This document shows positions 60,605 to 64,000 of a DNA stretch of 64,000 nt, one piece after another. A program made the position numbers and the translations under genes. Under the pieces are notes generated by a model. That model searched no databases, had not been told where the DNA came from, and saw only the letters and a list, made by a program, of their open reading frames with translations. Within the stretch, counting starts at the first letter, position 1. Each line of letters starts with the position of its first letter. Source of the stretch: DATARH01 sp963734125 (GTDB lineage: Bacteria; Pseudomonadota; Alphaproteobacteria; ATCC43930; CGMCC-115725); NCBI GenBank assembly GCA_963734125.1, contig CAVTGB010000086.1:1-64000 (forward strand). The letters are read 5' to 3'.

Positions 60605-61489
60605 TCATGCGTAATGCACCCGGCTCTCGATGAAGCGGAACTGGATCGCCGTCAGCCCGATGACGATCGCCATCAGCACCACCGACTGCGCCGCCGAGCC
60701 CCCGAGATCGAGGCCGACGATGCCGTCGTACCAGACCTTATAGACAAGGATCTCGGTCGCCTTCGCCGGGCCCCCCTGGGTCACGTTCTGGATCACTCCG
60801 AAGGTGTCGAAAAACGCATAGACCATGTTGACGATGAGGAGGAAAAAGCTGATCGGGGCCAACAGCGGGAAGATGATCGCCCAGAACCGCCGGTGCGGGC
60901 TGGCGCCGTCGATCGCCGCGGCCTCGATCAAGGATGGCGGGATCGCCTGCAGCCCAGCGAGAAAGAACAGGAAATTATAGCTGACCTGCTTCCAGGCGGC
61001 GGCGAGGATAACCAGCGCCATCGCCTGGCCGCCGTCGAGCAGATAGTTCCAGTCGACGCCGAGAGCGCGCAACGCCGCAGCGAGGACGCCGATCGACGGG
61101 TTGAACAGAAACATCCACAGGACGCCGGCGATCGCCGGCGCGATCGCGTAGGGCAAGAGGAGCACGGTCTTATAAAAGGCGGCGCCACGCACCACCCGGT
61201 CGGCCATGACCGCCAGCAAGAGCCCCGGCGCCAGCGCGAGGAGCGCCACGGCGGCGCTGAAAATCGCGGTGACGGCGAACGAGGCGAGGTAGTCGGGGTC
61301 GGCAAAGAGCGCGGCGAAGTTGTCGGCCCCGACAAAACGGGTCGCCAGACCGAAGGCGTCGCCGCCGCGCACCGATTGCAGCACCGCCTGTGCCGCCGGC
61401 CAGAAGAAGAACACGATCGTAACGCCAAGCTGCGGGGTCAGCAGCAGCGCCGGACACACCCAGCCGGGGAAGATGACGCGCCGTTCCAT
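60605..61489 (-). CDS. ugpA: carbohydrate ABC transporter permease (UgpA-like)
   Basis: A 294-residue CUT1 permease. The start VCPALLLTPQLGVTIVFFFWPAAQAVLQS, FVGADNFAALFADPDYL and the EAA loop PPSLIEAAAIDGASPHRRFWAIIFPLL (about 193-219) match UgpA, as does the TQGGPAKATEILVYKVWYDG segment. It lies between the binding protein and UgpE, gaps 35 and 19 bases, forming a single operon. It would form the inner-membrane channel with UgpE, using an ATPase encoded elsewhere. Confidence 0.9.
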   Translation of the reverse strand: MERRVIFPGWVCPALLLTPQLGVTIVFFFWPAAQAVLQSVRGGDAFGLATRFVGADNFAALFADPDYLASFAVTAIFSAAVALLALAPGLLLAVMADRVVRGAAFYKTVLLLPYAIAPAIAGVLWMFLFNPSIGVLAAALRALGVDWNYLLDGGQAMALVILAAAWKQVSYNFLFFLAGLQAIPPSLIEAAAIDGASPHRRFWAIIFPLLAPISFFLLIVNMVYAFFDTFGVIQNVTQGGPAKATEILVYKVWYDGIVGLDLGGSAAQSVVLMAIVIGLTAIQFRFIESRVHYA

Positions 61490-61524
61490 CTAGGCCAATG
61501 TCGGAGGCTGAAGCGCCATCGCCT

Positions 61525-62841
61525 CTACTGCACATTCTTCTGGAACTGCCGCAACAGCGCGTTGCTGCGCTGGACCGCGTCGTCGATCGCAGCTTTTGCG
61601 TCCATCTTGCCGGCGAAGGCGCTTTCGAGATCCTCGGCGATGACGTCGCGGATCTGCACCATATTGCCGAACCTGAGGCCCCGCGAATTCTCGGTCGGCG
61701 GCTTCGCCGTCATCTGGATGATCGCGATTTCGGTCCCGGGGTTCTTGTCATAGAAGCCGGAGGCCTTGGTCGCCTGGTAAGCCGCCTTGGTGATCGGCAG
61801 ATAGCCGGTGGCCTCATGCCAGGCTTCCTGCACCGCGGGGCTCGACAGGTAGGTGAAGAACTTGGCGACGCCCTTGTATTCCTCCGGCTTTTTGCCACCC
61901 ATGACCCACAGACTCGCGCCGCCGATGATCGAGTTTTGCGGCGCGGCCGGAACATCGGGATAGTAGGGCAATTCGGTCACGCCGAACGGGAATTTGACCC
62001 CGGCCTTGAAGGTGCCGTAGGCGGCCGAGGAGGTCTGGATCATCCCGCATTCGCCGGAAATGAACTTGGGCTCGGGTGTGCTCTCGCGCCCGCCGTAATC
62101 GAAGTCCTTGTCCTTCTGGGCGGCCGCGAGATTGGCGATGTGGCGGATGACGGTCGGGTTGTTGAAGTCGAGCACCGCATCGGGGCCTTCCAGCCCGTTC
62201 GCCTTGGTCGCCAGCGGGAGATTGTGCCAGGCGCTGAAATTCTCGATTTGGGTCCAACTGACCCACGCAGCGGTGAAGCCGCAGGGCAGCCCGCCGGCGC
62301 GCAGCTTTTTCGCCGTCTCGAAGGTTTCGGGCCAGGTTTTGGGCGGCTTATCGGGGTCGAGCCCGGCTTTTTTGAACGCATCCTTGTTCCAATAGACGAC
62401 CGGGGTCGAGCTGTTGAACGGATAGGACAGCATCTTGCCATCGGCGGTGCTGAAATAGCCGGTGACCGCCGGCAGGTAGGCGTTGGGATCGAACTTTTCG
62501 CCGGCATCTGCCATCAGCTGATAGACCGGCTTCACGGCGCCCTTGGCCGCCATCATCGTCGCCGTGCCGACTTCGAACACCTGCACGATGTCGGGCGGAT
62601 TGCCGGCACGATAGGCGGCGATCGCCGCGGTCATCGTCTCGGCATAGGAGCCCTTGAATACCGGGACCACCTTGTACTCGGTCTGTGAGGCATTGAAATC
62701 GGCGGCGATCTTGTTGACCCGCTCGCCATTGACCGCCGTCATCGCGTGCCACCACTGCAATTCGATCGGATCTGCCGCGGCGGGGGCCAGCAACGAGATC
62801 ATCGCACCGATCAGAGCGGCGGCCAGGATTGTCGGTTTCAT
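61525..62841 (-). CDS. ugpB: ABC transporter substrate-binding protein (UgpB-like)
   Basis: A 438-residue periplasmic binding protein for sn-glycerol-3-phosphate or a related sugar phosphate. The ATG at 62841 has GGAGG seven bases upstream, and a signal peptide MKPTILAAALIGAMISLLAPAAA begins there. Family blocks: IELQWWHAMTAVNGERVNKIAADFNASQTEYKVVPVFKGSYAETMTA, NSSTPVVYWNKDAFKKAGLDPDKPPKTWPE, and GGASLWVMGGKKPEEYKGVAKF. The W-W-H-A-M start is close to UgpB, which supports the glycerol-3-phosphate reading. First gene of the ugpBAE-GNAT unit, divergent from the YgjP-like gene. Confidence 0.9.
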   Translation of the reverse strand: MKPTILAAALIGAMISLLAPAAADPIELQWWHAMTAVNGERVNKIAADFNASQTEYKVVPVFKGSYAETMTAAIAAYRAGNPPDIVQVFEVGTATMMAAKGAVKPVYQLMADAGEKFDPNAYLPAVTGYFSTADGKMLSYPFNSSTPVVYWNKDAFKKAGLDPDKPPKTWPETFETAKKLRAGGLPCGFTAAWVSWTQIENFSAWHNLPLATKANGLEGPDAVLDFNNPTVIRHIANLAAAQKDKDFDYGGRESTPEPKFISGECGMIQTSSAAYGTFKAGVKFPFGVTELPYYPDVPAAPQNSIIGGASLWVMGGKKPEEYKGVAKFFTYLSSPAVQEAWHEATGYLPITKAAYQATKASGFYDKNPGTEIAIIQMTAKPPTENSRGLRFGNMVQIRDVIAEDLESAFAGKMDAKAAIDDAVQRSNALLRQFQKNVQ

Positions 62842-62965
62842 GCGGCATCCTCCAAGCTGTGGCGGTCGAGACCGAGCTGTCCAACGTCCGGCCGGAACCT
62901 TGCCAAATAGCAACCGAAGCCGGAAGCTTTTGTGACGGAGTGCGATACGGCGGAAGGATCTTTAA

Positions 62966-63706
62966 GTGAAGCTGCCTCGCATCGGCACGGTTTCCGCCGC
63001 TTCCGGCGAGGAAGTACGGCGGCGCGCGACCGCTCTCGAACTCGGGGCGCCGGTATCGATTCGGGTCAACCCGCGGGCGCGACGGCTGTTGCTGCGCGTC
63101 GATGCGGCCTCACGCCAGGTCGAGTTGGTGTTGCCCTATGGCGTCCCGGCCGAGCATGGCCTGAAGTTCCTCGCCGCGCAGCGCGGCTGGATCACGGCCC
63201 GCCTCGAGGCCCTGCCCGCGCCGGTGCCGTTCGCGGTAGGGGCGATCGTGCCGGTATTCGGGCTGCCGCACCGCATCGCCCGGGAAACCGACCCGGCCGC
63301 GCCGCCGGTCGCAATCCACGGTGGCGAGATCCGCGTCCGCGGCGACCCGGCCCATCTCGCGCGCCGGGTGAGGGACCATCTGGTGCGTCTGGCGCGCGCG
63401 GAACTGACCCGGCGTGCCCGCCTCTTTGCCGCGCGGATCGGCCGGCCGATTGCCCGGGTCGGGGTGCGCGAGACCAAGAGCCGCTGGGGCAGCTGTTCGG
63501 CGCAGGGCGCACTCTCGTTCAGCTGGCGTCTCGTGCTGACGCCCGAGGCGGTCATGGATTATGTCGTCGCCCACGAGGTGGCCCACCTCGCCGAGATGAA
63601 CCATGGGCCGCGCTTCTGGCGGGTGGTGCGGACCCTTACGCCCGATTGCGCATCGGCGCGCGCCTGGCTCAAGCGGCACCGCAGTGGGCTTTTCGCCTAC
63701 GGCTGA
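62966..63706 (+). CDS. YgjP-like (DUF45/WLM-related) zinc metallopeptidase
   Basis: A 246-residue protein starting at GTG 62966, seven bases after AAGGA. The C-terminal metallopeptidase part has RWGSCSAQGALSFSWRLVLTPEAVMDYVVAHEVAHLAEMNHGPRFW: zinc ligands His203 and His207 with catalytic Glu204 in HEVAH, and His213 as third ligand in NH. The N-terminal half (about 25-120) is the beta-rich YgjP domain. Homologues are called M48/DUF45 family; substrates are unknown. The stop overlaps the convergent transporter gene by about ten bases. Confidence 0.88.
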   Translation: MKLPRIGTVSAASGEEVRRRATALELGAPVSIRVNPRARRLLLRVDAASRQVELVLPYGVPAEHGLKFLAAQRGWITARLEALPAPVPFAVGAIVPVFGLPHRIARETDPAAPPVAIHGGEIRVRGDPAHLARRVRDHLVRLARAELTRRARLFAARIGRPIARVGVRETKSRWGSCSAQGALSFSWRLVLTPEAVMDYVVAHEVAHLAEMNHGPRFWRVVRTLTPDCASARAWLKRHRSGLFAYG

Positions 63707-64000
63707 GCGGTCGCGGCGCGGCGCATGAGCCACCACAAGAGAAGAAGGCTCGGCACGCACAGAAGCGTGCTCAGTACGAAAAACGGGATCCAGCCGAGCG
63801 CTTCGGCGAGTGCCCCGCCCGAGGCGGCGAGCACATTGAGCCCGACAGTCGCGAGCGAAGACAAAAGCGCGTACTGGGTCGCCGTAAACTCGCGGCTGCA
63901 CAGGAGCGAGAGGTAGGCGACGAACGCGGCCGAGGCCATCCCGCCGGTCACGTTCTCGGCGGCGATCGTCAGCGTCAGCATCGGGAGATCGTGGCCGGCC
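63697..64000 (-). CDS. AmpG-like muropeptide MFS transporter, C-terminal part (runs off the window)
   Basis: About 100 residues at the right edge; the gene start lies beyond the window. The sequence LPMLTLTIAAENVTGGMASAAFVAYLSLLCSREFTATQYALLSSLATVGLNVLAASGGALAEALGWIPFF-type region matches the last third of AmpG permeases, which import anhydro-muropeptides for cell wall recycling and, in some species, beta-lactamase induction. The codon frame stays open to position 64000. The end LLLLWWLMRR is a membrane helix with a basic cap. Confidence 0.8.
   Translation of the reverse strand, partial: AGHDLPMLTLTIAAENVTGGMASAAFVAYLSLLCSREFTATQYALLSSLATVGLNVLAASGGALAEALGWIPFFVLSTLLCVPSLLLLWWLMRRAATAQP

Overview
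The window is high-GC DNA from an alphaproteobacterium. The clearest signs are the block pyrH-frr-uppS-cdsA-dxr-rseP-bamA-skp-lpxD-fabZ-lpxA-lpxI-lpxB (with lpxI rather than lpxH), an imuA-imuB-dnaE2 SOS mutasome with an alphaproteobacterial GTTC-N7-GTTC-type LexA box, and a perfect TTAA-N7-TTAA CtrA-type box upstream of a c-di-GMP gene. Many CaiB/BaiF CoA transferases, crotonases, hydantoinase subunits and ABC importers suggest a metabolically versatile soil or water organism of the Rhodospirillales/Hyphomicrobiales kind; I cannot name a genus. No rRNA, tRNA, CRISPR array or insertion sequence was seen.

Layout. 0.2-2.8 kb: ketopantoate-reductase-like protein, quinone-oxidoreductase-like MDR and a Prx5-type peroxiredoxin. 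3.1-4.9 kb: PAS-GGDEF-EAL protein. 4.9-9.3 kb: a minus-strand catabolic operon (crotonase, CoA transferase, alpha/beta hydrolase, crotonase, SDR). 9.4-16.6 kb: polyamine-type permease pair, a methyltransferase, a small exported protein, and a peptide-importer locus with a frameshifted binding protein. 16.7-19.1 kb: a CoA transferase and an OmpA-like porin with a strong terminator. 19.5-28.4 kb: putA (frameshifted) behind imuA-imuB-dnaE2. 28.5-36.2 kb: ACMSD-like amidohydrolase, CNBD potassium channel, PglF/WbpM-type dehydratase, DUF3108 protein, small lipoprotein, MFS transporter, phosphoribosyltransferase. 36.2-37.2 kb: a low-GC island whose insertion appears to have removed the stop codon of a luciferase-like monooxygenase. 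38.3-52.9 kb: the envelope block (lipid A, outer-membrane assembly, isoprenoid and phospholipid precursors), interrupted between lpxA and lpxI by two low-GC genes. 53-59 kb: hyuA/hyuB coupled to a methyltransferase, then cobB. 59.2-62.8 kb: ugpBAE-type sugar importer with a GNAT gene. The right end holds a YgjP-type metallopeptidase and part of an AmpG-like transporter.

Three themes stand out. (1) Short palindromic repeats of several families lie between genes and also inside reading frames, in frame (dnaE2 twice, cobB once, the hyuB tail). (2) Three genes (dxr, putA, a peptide-binding protein) carry four +1 shifts, each repairable by removing one A from a CGAA tetramer. The essential dxr is among them, so shared sequence error is the likeliest explanation. 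(3) Three ABC importer loci have no ATPase gene nearby.
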